NCBI GenBank assembly: GCA_020692565.1
Contig: JAIMKJ010000002.1
Location: 1-64,000, forward strand
DNA: 64,000 nucleotides
Direction of reading: 5' to 3'
DNA from: Thermomonas sp.
GTDB lineage: Bacteria; Pseudomonadota; Gammaproteobacteria; Xanthomonadales; Xanthomonadaceae
Each line of letters starts with the position of its first letter. Position 1 is the stretch's first letter. The notes under the pieces are model-generated. The model worked only from the letters and a program-made list of their open reading frames with translations, ran no database searches and was not told the DNA's origin. Below are positions 26,381 to 36,016 of the stretch, piece after piece. Made by a program: the position numbers and the translations under genes.

Positions 26381-26742
26381 ACCGGGGTCCTGTACGGCGA
26401 TGGGGCGAGTATAGGTCAACACTGAACAAGTCCATCCCCGGCGAGTCCCGGTGATCGCCAGTTCGGCGGGTGCGCGGATTCCCTGCGACGAATCAATGAC
26501 TTGCGTGGACGACGACACCGTGACTCGCGCGTCTTCCGGTCGACTGTCCGCGAGCGGCCGGCCTGCGTCGCGACAGCGTGGGCGACACAGCGTCCCGCAG
26601 CGTATTCCGGCCCGGGTTGGCTGCGGCTCCGTGCATCGGCGACAATGGCCTGCTGTCCGTACCGGCCCGGCCCAGTGCCGGCCCCGGCCCGCCCGCGACC
26701 CCCGCACCCGCGTGCGACACGTCTTTACCGCATGGAACCCAC
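26381..26742. other. Divergent intergenic region pilS/sucC
   Basis: A 362-base region with no gene I can support; an in-frame extension of sucC upstream of 26743 is Ala/Pro-rich and unlike the family. A minus-strand TATACT at 26408-26413 is a weak -10 candidate for pilS. No clear sucC promoter is seen. Confidence 0.5.
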
Positions 26743-27906
26743 ATGAATTTCCACGAATATCAGGCGAAGCAATTGTTTGCCGACTACGGCATCGCAGTCC
26801 CGGCAGGGCGCGTCGCGCGCACTCCGGAGGAGGCCGTCGACGCGGCCAAGGCCATCGGCGGCGATTTCTGGGTGGTGAAAGCCCAGATCCATGCCGGCGG
26901 TCGCGGCAAGGCCGGCGGCGTCAAGCTCGCCAAGACCTACGACGACGTCCGCGCTTACGCCAAAGGCATGCTCGGCACCAACATGACCACCTATCAGACC
27001 GCCGGCGTCGCCCTGCCGGTCGACAGCGTGCTCATCACCCAGGCCACCGATATCGCGCAGGAGCTGTATCTGTCGGTACTGGTCGACCGTTCCAGCAAGG
27101 CGGTGACCTTCATCGCGTCCGCCGACGGCGGCGTCGAGATCGAGAAGACCGCGGTCGATAATCCCGACGCGATCAAGACCCTCGACGTGAACTACGTGCA
27201 GGGCCTGCAGCCGTACCAGTGCCGCGACATGGGCTTCGCGCTGGGCCTCGACGCCAAGCAGGTCGGCCAGCTCACCAGGATCATGATGGGCCTCTACAAG
27301 CTGTTCAACGAGAAGGATCTGGCGCTGGTCGAACTGAACCCGCTGGCCATCCTCACCAACGGCGACCTCGCGGTGCTGGACGGCAAGATCAACTCCGACG
27401 ACAACGCGACCTTCCGTCATCCGGAACTGGCCGCGATGCGTGACATCCGCCAGGAAGACGAGACCGAAGTGCTCGCCAGCCAGCACGATCTGAATTACGT
27501 GACGATGGAAGGCAATATCGCCTGCATGGTCAACGGCGCGGGCCTGGCGATGGCGACGATGGACGTGATCAAGCTCAACGGCGGCGAGCCGGCGAACTTC
27601 CTCGACGTCGGCGGCGGCGCCAACAAGGAGCGCGTGACCGAGGCGTTCAAGCTGATCCTGCGCGATCCCGACGTGAAGGCGATCTTCGTCAACATCTTCG
27701 GCGGCATCGTCCGCTGCGACATGATCGCCGAGGGCATCATCGCCGCGGTGAAGGAAGTCGACGTGAAGGTGCCGGTGATCGTGCGTCTGGAAGGCACCAA
27801 TGTCGAGAAGGGCAAAGAGCTGCTGAAGACTTCCGGCCTCGCCATCATCCCCGCCGACGACATCAACGACGGCGCGAAGAAGGCCGTCGCGGCCGTCGCC
27901 GCATAA
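26743..27906 (+). CDS. sucC: Succinyl-CoA synthetase, beta subunit
   Basis: The beta subunit of the TCA-cycle enzyme that converts succinyl-CoA to succinate with formation of a nucleoside triphosphate. The 387-residue protein starts at [16 protein letters not shown], the family N-terminus, and contains the ATP-grasp domain ([18 protein letters not shown]) and the C-terminal flavodoxin-like domain ([16 protein letters not shown]). sucD follows after a 107-base gap that contains a REP pair, a longer gap than usual for this operon. Confidence 0.97.
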   Translation: MNFHEYQAKQLFADYGIAVPAGRVARTPEEAVDAAKAIGGDFWVVKAQIHAGGRGKAGGVKLAKTYDDVRAYAKGMLGTNMTTYQTAGVALPVDSVLITQATDIAQELYLSVLVDRSSKAVTFIASADGGVEIEKTAVDNPDAIKTLDVNYVQGLQPYQCRDMGFALGLDAKQVGQLTRIMMGLYKLFNEKDLALVELNPLAILTNGDLAVLDGKINSDDNATFRHPELAAMRDIRQEDETEVLASQHDLNYVTMEGNIACMVNGAGLAMATMDVIKLNGGEPANFLDVGGGANKERVTEAFKLILRDPDVKAIFVNIFGGIVRCDMIAEGIIAAVKEVDVKVPVIVRLEGTNVEKGKELLKTSGLAIIPADDINDGAKKAVAAVAA

Positions 27907-27919
27907 CCCCTTTCCATTC

Positions 27920-27997
27920 GTAGCCCGGGTAAGCGCAACGCACCCGGGGCTGTTCGCGAAAAATCCCGGGTGCGGCCTTCGGCCTGATCCGGGCTAC
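27920..27997. repeat. REP pair inserted between sucC and sucD
   Basis: A 78-base inverted pair: GTAGCCCGGGTAAGCGCAAC at the left and, on the other strand, GTAGCCCGGATCAGGCCGAA at the right. Both ends start with GTAG. The inner parts (CACCCGGGG and CCCGGGTGC) pair too. Inserted inside an operon, it may alter the sucC:sucD ratio. Confidence 0.85.
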
Positions 27998-28013
27998 AAC
28001 ATCGGGAATACCA

Positions 28014-28889
<876 letters not shown>

Positions 28890-28941
28890 GCCGAGCGAAC
28901 GGAGTGTTGCCGGCGCGACCATCCGTGTCGATGCCATCCGA

Positions 28942-28973
28942 CGAAGGCCGCCCCAGGGCGGCCTTCGTTTTTT
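28942..28973 (+). terminator. Rho-independent terminator of sucCD
   Basis: An 11-bp stem (CGAAGGCCGCC with GGCGGCCTTCG), 4-base loop, then six T residues. It lies between sucD and the convergent metE. Confidence 0.92.
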
Positions 28974-28996
28974 CTGCGGAAGCGCGGCGATGAAGA

Positions 28997-31294
28997 TCAG
29001 GCCGGCTGCAACGCTTCGACCTCCGCGCGCATCGTCCTTGCGGCGCCGATCATCGCCTCCAGCGCGGTGCGCGTTTCCGGCCAGCCGCGCGTCTTCAGCC
29101 CGCAGTCCGGATTCACCCAGATCTGTTCCGGCTTCAGTACCGAGGTCGCCTTGCGCAGCAGCGCGGTCATCTCCGCCTCGTCCGGCACCCGCGGCGAATG
29201 GATGTCGTACACGCCCGGGCCGATCTCGTTGGGATAGCGGAATTTCACGAACGCATCCAGCAGTTCCATCCGCGAACGCGAGGTCTCGATCGAGATCACG
29301 TCGGCGTCCATCGCTGCCACCGCTTCGATGATGTCGTTGAACTCCGAGTAGCACATGTGGGTGTGGATCTGGGTGTCGTCGCGGACGCCGCTGGCGCTGA
29401 TCCGGAAGCATTCCACCGCCCAGTCCAGGTAATGTGCCCAAGCGGTGCGGCGCAGCGGCAGGCCTTCGCGCAGCGCCGGCTCGTCGATCTGGATCACACC
29501 GATGCCGGCGGCTTCCAGATCCAACACTTCATCGCGCAGCGCCAATGCGATCTGCCGGCAGGTCCGCGCGCGTTCCTGATCGTCGCGCACGAACGACCAC
29601 TGCAGCACCGTTACCGGTCCGGTCAACATGCCCTTCATCGGTTTGTCGGTGAGCGTCTGCGCGAACTGCGACCAGTACACGGTCATCGGCGCCGGCCGCG
29701 ACACGTCGCCGTAGACGATCGGAGGCTTCACGCAGCGCGAGCCGTAGCTCTGCACCCAGCCGTTGGCGGTGAAGGCGAAGCCGTCGAGCTGTTCGCCGAA
29801 ATATTCCACCATATCGTTGCGCTCGAACTCGCCGTGGACCAGTACGTCCAGGCCGATGTCTTCCTGGAAGCGCACGCAGGCCTCGGTCTGCGCGGCGAGA
29901 AAGGCGTCATAGTCACCGTCGCTCAGCATGCCGCCGCGGTTGCGCGCCCGCGCTTCGCGGATCGCGTGCGTCTGCGGGAACGAACCGATGGTGGTGGTCG
30001 GAAACGCGGGCAGGCCGAGTCGCTGCGCCTGCACGATCCGGCGCTGCGGATACGCGGCACTTCGACGCGCGCTCGCGGCATCGAGCTGCGCCAAGCGTGC
30101 GGCGACCTCGGGCCGATGCACGCGCTGCGAGGTGCGACGCGAGGCGATCCGTCCGCGCGCCTCGGTGAGTGCGGCTTCGGCGGTGGCTTTGCCGTCCAGC
30201 GCATCGGCCAGCACCCGCAATTCGCCGAGCTTCTGTCGCGCGAACGACAGCCATGCGAGGAGATCGGATGCGAGGGTGCGCTCGTGGCCCGTATCGACCG
30301 GCACGTGCAGCAGCGAGCACGACGGCGCCAGCCACACGCTGTCCGGTGCGCGGTCGGCATGCGCAAAGCGTGCCAGCACCAGCGCGTCGTCGAGATTCGC
30401 GCGCCAGATATTGCGACCGTCGATCAGGCCCAGCGACAGCACGCGATCCGCCGGCAGGCGTTCGAGGACTTCGTTCAACTGTTCCTTGCCGCGCACCAGA
30501 TCCACATGCAGTCCGTCGGTGGGCAGATCGCACGCCAGCGCAAGATTGTCGGCCAGCGCGCCGAAATAGGTGGCCAGCAGCAATTTCGGGCGCGGGCATT
30601 CGCGCAGCCGGGCATATGCGTGCGCGAATGCCGCCAGCGCTTCCAGCGGCAGATCGAGGACCAGACAGGGCTCATCCATCTGTACCCAGTCCGCACCCGC
30701 ATCCTTCAGCTTCGCGAGCAGTTCCGCGTAGACCGGCAGCAACGCGTCGAGCAGCGCGAGCCGATCGCTGCCGTCGATGCTTTTCGACAACAACAGGAAG
30801 CTGACCGGCCCCAGCAGCACCGGACGCGCATGCAGACCGGCGGCCTTGGCTTCGAGAAATTCCGCGACCGGCTTGTCGCCGCGCAGACGGAAGCGTTGTT
30901 CGCGATGCAATTCGGGCACCAGATAGTGATAGTTGGTATCGAACCATTTGGTCATTTCCAGCGCGCGCAGGTCCACGCCGTCGCGCTGGATGCCGCGGGC
31001 CAGCGCGAAATAGCCGGCGACCGGATCCCGGTCGGCCAGCGCGCGATAGACATCCGGGATGGCGTCGAACAGGAACGCCGTGTCCAGCACATGGTCGTAC
31101 AGCGAGAAATCGTTGCAGGGCACGACATCGGCGCCGGCGTCGCGCTGCAGGCGCCAATGCCGGTGACGCAGTGCGCAGGCGGTGTCGAGCAGCGTCTGCT
31201 GGTCGGATTTGCCCTGCCAGAACGCTTCCAGCGCGCGTTTGAGTTCGCGCTTCGCGCCGATGCGCGGGAAGCCCAGATTGGTAACGGTAGTCAT
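28997..31294 (-). CDS. metE: Cobalamin-independent methionine synthase
   Basis: It transfers the methyl group of methyltetrahydropteroyl-triglutamate to homocysteine without B12. The 765-residue protein has the N-terminal (TNLGFPRIGAKRELK) and C-terminal barrels; zinc ligands are seen in THMCYSEFND (His, Cys) and NPDCGLKTRG (Cys). The start at 31294 gives the standard N-terminus. The gene is preceded by a leader of nearly 490 bases that contains a cobalamin riboswitch, so B12 should repress it; this is the classic arrangement for an isozyme that is not needed when B12 is present. Its promoter is divergent from that of nrdAB. Confidence 0.97.
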   Translation of the reverse strand: MTTVTNLGFPRIGAKRELKRALEAFWQGKSDQQTLLDTACALRHRHWRLQRDAGADVVPCNDFSLYDHVLDTAFLFDAIPDVYRALADRDPVAGYFALARGIQRDGVDLRALEMTKWFDTNYHYLVPELHREQRFRLRGDKPVAEFLEAKAAGLHARPVLLGPVSFLLLSKSIDGSDRLALLDALLPVYAELLAKLKDAGADWVQMDEPCLVLDLPLEALAAFAHAYARLRECPRPKLLLATYFGALADNLALACDLPTDGLHVDLVRGKEQLNEVLERLPADRVLSLGLIDGRNIWRANLDDALVLARFAHADRAPDSVWLAPSCSLLHVPVDTGHERTLASDLLAWLSFARQKLGELRVLADALDGKATAEAALTEARGRIASRRTSQRVHRPEVAARLAQLDAASARRSAAYPQRRIVQAQRLGLPAFPTTTIGSFPQTHAIREARARNRGGMLSDGDYDAFLAAQTEACVRFQEDIGLDVLVHGEFERNDMVEYFGEQLDGFAFTANGWVQSYGSRCVKPPIVYGDVSRPAPMTVYWSQFAQTLTDKPMKGMLTGPVTVLQWSFVRDDQERARTCRQIALALRDEVLDLEAAGIGVIQIDEPALREGLPLRRTAWAHYLDWAVECFRISASGVRDDTQIHTHMCYSEFNDIIEAVAAMDADVISIETSRSRMELLDAFVKFRYPNEIGPGVYDIHSPRVPDEAEMTALLRKATSVLKPEQIWVNPDCGLKTRGWPETRTALEAMIGAARTMRAEVEALQPA

Positions 31295-31424
31295 GGGTGG
31301 TGTGTCCTCGATTCGTGACGAATGGAGGAACGAAGGAACCGCGTCGAGACGCATGCCTCGCGCGATGGACTCGCGCAGGGATCGACCCCGGATGCATTCC
31401 GGGCCTGCCCTTGCGCCAGCGACC

Positions 31425-31442
31425 TTCGCCCCCTCGGGCGAA
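31425..31442 (-). promoter_or_regulatory. Hairpin in the metE leader, shared with the nrdA leader
   Basis: A 7-bp stem (TTCGCCC with GGGCGAA) with a 4-base loop, about 130 bases before the metE start. The core CGCCCGAGGGGGCG occurs at a similar distance before nrdA (32267-32284). It may be part of the switch's expression platform; no U-tract follows. Confidence 0.45.
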
Positions 31443-31547
31443 CCGGAGCCGCATGGCGCGCGCGCAGGGGCCCGCCGCGACGACGCGCGGCGAATGCCCC
31501 GGAGCGTTTCCCCACGGAAACTCCAGGTCAGGCAGGGATCGCTCCCT

Positions 31548-31741
31548 GGCCGGGGCAGGTCTTCGGGCTCATGGGCGTGGCCATCGCGATGCACGATGGC
31601 CGCCTACTGCCCGCCGCTTCCCGGCTCTTGTCCCGTTGCGAGACGAAGCCAGTGCACGTGGCGGGGGTCGTTCCCAATTACCGCTGCGGGGCAGCGCCGG
31701 AATGGAGCCATGAAGGCTCGCACCGGCTTCCCTTTTAATTC
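31548..31741 (-). promoter_or_regulatory. Cobalamin riboswitch upstream of metE
   Basis: Read on the minus strand, the hallmark blocks occur in order: GGGAAGCCGGTGCGAG, GCTGCCCCGCAGCGGTAA, GGGAA, CACTGG, GGGAAGCGGCGGGCAGTAGG, and the B12 box GAGCCCGAAGACCTGCC. These are the conserved core and B12 box of the adenosylcobalamin riboswitch class. In family context it lowers expression of the downstream gene when cobalamin is bound. The exact ends are approximate. Confidence 0.93.
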
Positions 31742-31785
31742 CATCGCTTCATTCGCATGAAGAGATGGAAACCTTCGGCGGCGTC

Positions 31786-31814
31786 AAGATAAGGCCACTC
31801 CGGGCGCGGGTCAA
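31786..31814 (-). promoter_or_regulatory. metE: Sigma-70 promoter of metE
   Basis: On the minus strand TTGACC, a 17-base spacer and TATCTT. The predicted start of transcription is near 31779, shortly before the riboswitch. Between them lies an inverted repeat (31741-31768, CCATCGCTTCAT with ATGAAGAGATGG) that would form at the 5' end of the mRNA. Confidence 0.72.
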
Positions 31815-31882
31815 GCGGCTGTGGCGGCTGTCGTGGGCTTGACGAATGGCCCGCCGGATGATTCGACGAATCAATCGCAGAA

Positions 31883-31928
31883 TTCGATATATTGGGTTGA
31901 AGTCTGCGGCGGCACACACTATCTTGTG
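31883..31928 (+). promoter_or_regulatory. Tandem NrdR boxes upstream of nrdA
   Basis: Two sites resemble the NrdR consensus CACWATATATWGTG: TTCGATATATTGGG at 31883-31896 (10 of 14) and CACACTATCTTGTG at 31915-31928 (12 of 14). Their centres are 32 bases apart, three helical turns, the spacing typical of NrdR box pairs. The second covers the -10 of the predicted nrdA promoter, fitting repression. Confidence 0.78.
31897..31925 (+). promoter_or_regulatory. nrdA: Sigma-70 promoter of nrdAB
   Basis: TTGAAG at 31897-31902, a 17-base spacer, and TATCTT at 31920-31925. Transcription should start near 31932, about 30 bases before the riboswitch. It lies within the NrdR box pair. Confidence 0.68.
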
Positions 31929-31961
31929 CCCCGTCGAAGGTGTCGACCTCGCCCGAGGTCG

Positions 31962-32146
31962 ACTGAAATGGGAACCCGGTGCGGCAGAAGACTTCGGTCC
32001 GAGCCAATTCCGGGGCTGCCCCGCAGCGGTAATTGGGAACGACCCGCGTCATGGCACTGGCTCCGTCCCGCAATGGGACACCGGCTGGGAAGCGACGCGC
32101 AGTAGGAGCGGCCTGCCCGCACGCCCATGAGCCCGAAGACCTGCCT
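31962..32146 (+). promoter_or_regulatory. Cobalamin riboswitch upstream of nrdA
   Basis: Conserved blocks in order: GGGAACCCGGTGCGGC, GGGGCTGCCCCGCAGCGGTA, GGGAACGACCC, GGCACTGG, GGGAAGCGACGCGCAGTAGG, and the B12 box GAGCCCGAAGACCTGCC. The arrangement is the same as in the metE switch on the other strand. Control of a B12-independent ribonucleotide reductase by such a switch is known from other bacteria that also own a B12-dependent class II enzyme. Confidence 0.94.
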
Positions 32147-32406
32147 CGACCGGCGCCACGGCGCCGTCTGGCCAACCGTCTCCGCGGGGAGCGTCGGTCG
32201 AAGCCGCACATGGGCGCATGCGCCCGTGTGGTGCCGACTTCGATCCCGCAACCGCGCAGACGCAGGCTCGCCCGAGGGGGCGAGGGCCGGTGTCCGCGCG
32301 GATCCGCGTCCGGCAATTGCCGGTGACGCGTCGTCCCACGTTCCGTCCCCCGGAGCCGCGCGTCGCACCGCTTTCGCTTCTTCTCCACGTCACCGGAGAG
32401 GAACCA
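32147..32406 (+). promoter_or_regulatory. Leader between riboswitch and nrdA, with stable hairpins
   Basis: The 260-base leader contains GGCGCC-type palindromes just after the B12 box, a GGGCGCATGCGCCC palindrome, and at 32267-32284 the CTCGCCC/GGGCGAG hairpin also found before metE. The first in-frame ATG with a good ribosome site (GAGAGGAACC) is at 32407. No protein is supported here. Confidence 0.5.
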
Positions 32407-34884
32407 ATGACCACCACGCTGATCGACAACGCACCGCAGGCCGCCCAACAAACCACTGAGCCGGCCGATCCGGCGCGCACCGCGCAGTCTGCCGCCGGCA
32501 CGCATGCCGAACAGCCCGGCTTCGCGCTGGCGCCGCCGCACGCGGCCACCACCATGGGCATCACCAAGCGCGACGGTCGCCGCGAACCGGTCGATGTCGG
32601 CAAGATCGTGCGCGCCGTGCAGCGCTGCTGCGACGGCCTGGACGACATCGATCCGATGCGCGTCGCGCTGAAGACCATCGCCGGGATCTACGACGGCGCC
32701 ACGACGCGCGAACTCGACGAATTGTCGATCCGCACCGCCGCCGCATTCACCGCCGACGAGCCGCAGTACGCGCGTCTCGCCGCGCGCCTGCTGTCGGGCT
32801 ACATCGACAAGGAAGTGGCGGGGCAGGGCGTGCATTCGTTCTCGCAATCGATCGCGCAGGGGCACGCGATCGGGCTGATCAACGACCGCGTGCGCGCGGT
32901 GGTCGAAACCCATGCGCGCAAGTTCAACGATGCCATCGACGTCGCGCAGAGCCGCCGCTTCGAGTATTTCGGCCTGCGCACGCTCTACGACCGCTATCTG
33001 CTGCGCCATCCGCAGCAGCGCACGGTGATCGAGACCCCGCAGCACTTCTTCATGCGCATCGCGGTGGCGCTGACCGATACGCCGAACGCCGCGCTGGAAC
33101 TGTATCGGCTGATGTCGTCGCTGGATTACCTGCCGAGTTCGCCGACGCTGTTCAATTCCGGCACCCGCCACGAACAGTTGTCCTCGTGCTTCCTGCTGGA
33201 TTCGCCGCGCGATTCGCTGGCCGACATCTACGCGCGCTACGCCGACGTGGCGCAGCTGTCGAAATTCTCCGGCGGCATCGGCCAGTCGTATTCGCGGATC
33301 CGCTCGCGCGGCGCGCTGATCCGGTCCACCAACGGTCGCAGCAACGGCATCGTGCCGTGGCTGAAAACGCTGGATGCGTCGGTGGCCGCGGTGAACCAGG
33401 GCGGCAAGCGCAAGGGCGCGGCCTGCATCTATCTGGAAACCTGGCACGCCGACATCGAGGATTTCCTCGAAATGCGCGGCAACACCGGCGATGAGATGCG
33501 TCGCACGCACAATCTCAATCTCGCCAACTGGGTGCCCGATTTGTTCATGCAGCGCGTGGAAAACGACGGCGACTGGTCGCTGTTCGATCCGAGCACCGTG
33601 CCGGAATTCGTCGATCTGTGGGGCGAAGCCTTCGAGCGCGCCTACGCGCAGGCCGAGCATCAGGGCCTGGCCGCGAGAACGATCAAAGCGCGCGACCTGT
33701 ACGCGCGGATGATGAAAGTGCTGGGCGAAACCGGCAACGGCTGGATGACGTTCAAGGATGCGTCCAACCGCACCTGCAACCAGGTCGGTCCCGGCCGCAC
33801 CGTGCATCTGTCGAATCTCTGCACCGAAATCATCGAAGTGACGTCCGCTGAAGAAACCGCGGTGTGCAATCTCGGTTCGATCAATCTCGCGCAACATGTG
33901 GCCTTCGACGATCACGGCGCGGCGTATTTCGATTTCGACAAGCTGGGCGAGACGGTGCGCGTCGCGGTGCGCCAGTTGGACCGGGTGATCGACCTCAACT
34001 TCTATCCGATCGAATCCGCGCGTAATTCGAACCTGCGCTGGCGTCCGGTCGGGCTCGGGGTGATGGGGCTGCAGGACGTGTTCTTCAGGCTGCGGCTGCC
34101 GTTCGACAGCGAGGACGCGCTGCGCCTGTCCACGCGGATCGCCGAACGCATCTACCTGCACGCGCTGGAAACGTCCTGCGAACTCGCGGAAGAGCAGGGC
34201 GCGCATCCCGCGTTCGCGGACACGCGCGCCGCGGCCTCCACCCTGCAGTTCGATCTGTGGGATGTGGTGCCGGACGATCAGGCGATGTGGACTGCGCTGA
34301 AGGCGCGGATCGCCGCGCACGGTCTGCGCAATTCGCTGTTGATCGCGATCGCGCCCACCGCGACCATCGCTTCGATCGCCGGCTGCTACGAATGCATCGA
34401 ACCGCAGGTCAGCAATCTGTTCAAGCGCGAAACGCTGTCGGGCGATTTCCTGCAGACCAACCGCCATCTGGTCGACGAGCTCAAGCGCATCGGCCTGTGG
34501 ACCGAATCCACGCGCGATGCGATCAAGCTCGCCGAGGGCTCGGTGCAGGGCATCGACGGCATTCCCGATGTGCTGAAGCGGGTATACCGCACCGCCTGGG
34601 AATTGCCGCAGAAGGCGCTGATCGATCTCGCCGCCGCGCGCGGCCCGTACCTCGACCAGTCGCAGTCGCTGAATCTCTTCATGGAGAGCCCGAGCATCGG
34701 CCGGCTGTCGTCGATGTACATGTATGCATGGAAGTCCGGGCTGAAGACCACTTATTACCTGCGTTCGCGGCCGGCGACGCGGATCGCCAAGACCACGGTG
34801 AGCGCAGCCGCGGTGGATTACAGCCCGCAGGAAGCGCTGGCGTGCTCGCTGGAGAATCCGGAAGCCTGCGAGGCCTGCCAATAA
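32407..34884 (+). CDS. nrdA: Ribonucleoside-diphosphate reductase class Ia, large subunit
   Basis: The catalytic subunit that makes deoxynucleotides aerobically. The 825-residue protein carries an N-terminal ATP-cone (GITKRDGRREPVDVGKIVRA, about 50-140) for allosteric control, the active-site cysteines in QLSSCFLL and the NLCTEI/CNLGSINL segments, the finger-loop region, the YYLRSRPATR segment, and a C-terminal CEAC pair for thioredoxin or glutaredoxin reduction. Transcription starts behind a riboswitch and NrdR boxes. nrdB follows after a REP pair. Confidence 0.96.
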   Translation: MTTTLIDNAPQAAQQTTEPADPARTAQSAAGTHAEQPGFALAPPHAATTMGITKRDGRREPVDVGKIVRAVQRCCDGLDDIDPMRVALKTIAGIYDGATTRELDELSIRTAAAFTADEPQYARLAARLLSGYIDKEVAGQGVHSFSQSIAQGHAIGLINDRVRAVVETHARKFNDAIDVAQSRRFEYFGLRTLYDRYLLRHPQQRTVIETPQHFFMRIAVALTDTPNAALELYRLMSSLDYLPSSPTLFNSGTRHEQLSSCFLLDSPRDSLADIYARYADVAQLSKFSGGIGQSYSRIRSRGALIRSTNGRSNGIVPWLKTLDASVAAVNQGGKRKGAACIYLETWHADIEDFLEMRGNTGDEMRRTHNLNLANWVPDLFMQRVENDGDWSLFDPSTVPEFVDLWGEAFERAYAQAEHQGLAARTIKARDLYARMMKVLGETGNGWMTFKDASNRTCNQVGPGRTVHLSNLCTEIIEVTSAEETAVCNLGSINLAQHVAFDDHGAAYFDFDKLGETVRVAVRQLDRVIDLNFYPIESARNSNLRWRPVGLGVMGLQDVFFRLRLPFDSEDALRLSTRIAERIYLHALETSCELAEEQGAHPAFADTRAAASTLQFDLWDVVPDDQAMWTALKARIAAHGLRNSLLIAIAPTATIASIAGCYECIEPQVSNLFKRETLSGDFLQTNRHLVDELKRIGLWTESTRDAIKLAEGSVQGIDGIPDVLKRVYRTAWELPQKALIDLAAARGPYLDQSQSLNLFMESPSIGRLSSMYMYAWKSGLKTTYYLRSRPATRIAKTTVSAAAVDYSPQEALACSLENPEACEACQ

Positions 34885-34889
34885 TTCCT

Positions 34890-34962
34890 GTGGGAGCGAC
34901 GCAAGTCGCGACAGACCGCCGACGTGCGCTCGGCATCCCATCGCGGCTTCCGCCGCTCCCAC
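34890..34962. repeat. REP pair inside the nrdAB operon
   Basis: A 73-base inverted pair with outer arms GTGGGAGCGACGCAAGTCGCGA and TCGCGGCTTCCGCCGCTCCCAC, the same family as the element at 6436-6532. It fills most of the 121-base gap between nrdA and nrdB. Confidence 0.83.
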
Positions 34963-35005
34963 CGGGAGTCGGCGGGTGTCGCTGTCACATCGAAGGTATC
35001 GAACC

Positions 35006-36016
35006 ATGACGGTGCAACACCTGCTCGACCCCGGCTTCGCGCTCACTCTGCGACCGATGCGTTACCCCGTGTTCTACGAGATGTATCGCGATGCGATCCG
35101 CAACACATGGACGGTGGAGGAGATCGATTTCGGCATCGACCTCAACGATCTCCAGCACAAACTGGCGCCCGCGGACCGGCACCTGATCGAGCGCCTGGTC
35201 GCGTTCTTCGCTACCGGCGACAGCATCGTGTCCAACAATCTGGTGCTCAATCTCTATCGGCACATCAATGCGCCGGAAGCGCGGATGTACCTGTCGCGTC
35301 AGTTGTACGAGGAAGCGCTGCACGTGCAGTTCTATCTGACGCTGCTCGACAGTTATATCCCGGACCCGGCGCGGCGCGCCGAGGCCTTCGATGCGGTCGA
35401 GAACATTCCGTCGATCCGTGCCAAGGCCGATTTCTGTTTCCGCTGGATGGATTCGGTGCAGTCGCTGGAACGCCTGGAGACCCGTGAACAACAGCGGCAG
35501 TTCCTGCTCAACCTGATCTGTTTCGCCTGCTGCATCGAAGGATTGTTCTTCTTCGCGGCGTTCGCCTACGTCTGGTTCCTGCGTTCGCGCGGGCTGCTGC
35601 CGGGCCTCGCCGCCGGCACCAACTGGGTGTTCCGCGACGAATCCGGGCACATGGCGTTCGCCTTCGAAGTGATCCACACCGCGCGCCAGGAAGATCCCGG
35701 CCTGTTCGATGCCGGCATGGAGCGCGACGTACGGCGGATGCTGCACGAAGCCGTCGAAGTGGAAGCGGCGTTCGCCGACGACGTGCTGTCCGGGGGCGTC
35801 AACGGTTTGTCTGCCGTGGAAATGCGCCAGTATCTGGGCTACGTCGCGGACCAGCGGCTCGCGGCCCTGGGCATGGCGCCGGAATTCGGCGCGAAGAATC
35901 CGTTCCCGTTCCTCGATCTGCAGGACGTGCAGGAGCTGACCAATTTTTTCGAACGCCGGGTCTCGGCTTATCAGGTGGGCATCAGCGGCGCGGTGGCGTT
36001 CGACGATGCTTTCTGA
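35006..36016 (+). CDS. nrdB: Ribonucleoside-diphosphate reductase class Ia, small subunit
   Basis: The di-iron, tyrosyl-radical subunit that starts catalysis in NrdA. The 336-residue protein shows iron ligands in the first pair (E in YEEALHVQFY with the histidine) and later DESGHMAFAF with the second E and H. The radical tyrosine is expected four residues after the first histidine, and a tyrosine is there (HVQFY), so this is a standard tyrosyl-radical type, not the radical-free variant. The start at 35006 was preferred over 34976, which has no family-like sequence. Its last 11 bases overlap the next gene. Confidence 0.95.
   Translation: MTVQHLLDPGFALTLRPMRYPVFYEMYRDAIRNTWTVEEIDFGIDLNDLQHKLAPADRHLIERLVAFFATGDSIVSNNLVLNLYRHINAPEARMYLSRQLYEEALHVQFYLTLLDSYIPDPARRAEAFDAVENIPSIRAKADFCFRWMDSVQSLERLETREQQRQFLLNLICFACCIEGLFFFAAFAYVWFLRSRGLLPGLAAGTNWVFRDESGHMAFAFEVIHTARQEDPGLFDAGMERDVRRMLHEAVEVEAAFADDVLSGGVNGLSAVEMRQYLGYVADQRLAALGMAPEFGAKNPFPFLDLQDVQELTNFFERRVSAYQVGISGAVAFDDAF

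Noticed and set aside
26578..26742. N-terminal extension of sucC
   Set aside because: Ala/Pro-rich and unlike SucC, whose normal N-terminus MNFHEYQAK starts at 26743.
32218..32406. N-terminal extension of nrdA through the leader
   Set aside because: It runs through the hairpin-rich riboswitch leader; the ATG at 32407 has a ribosome site.
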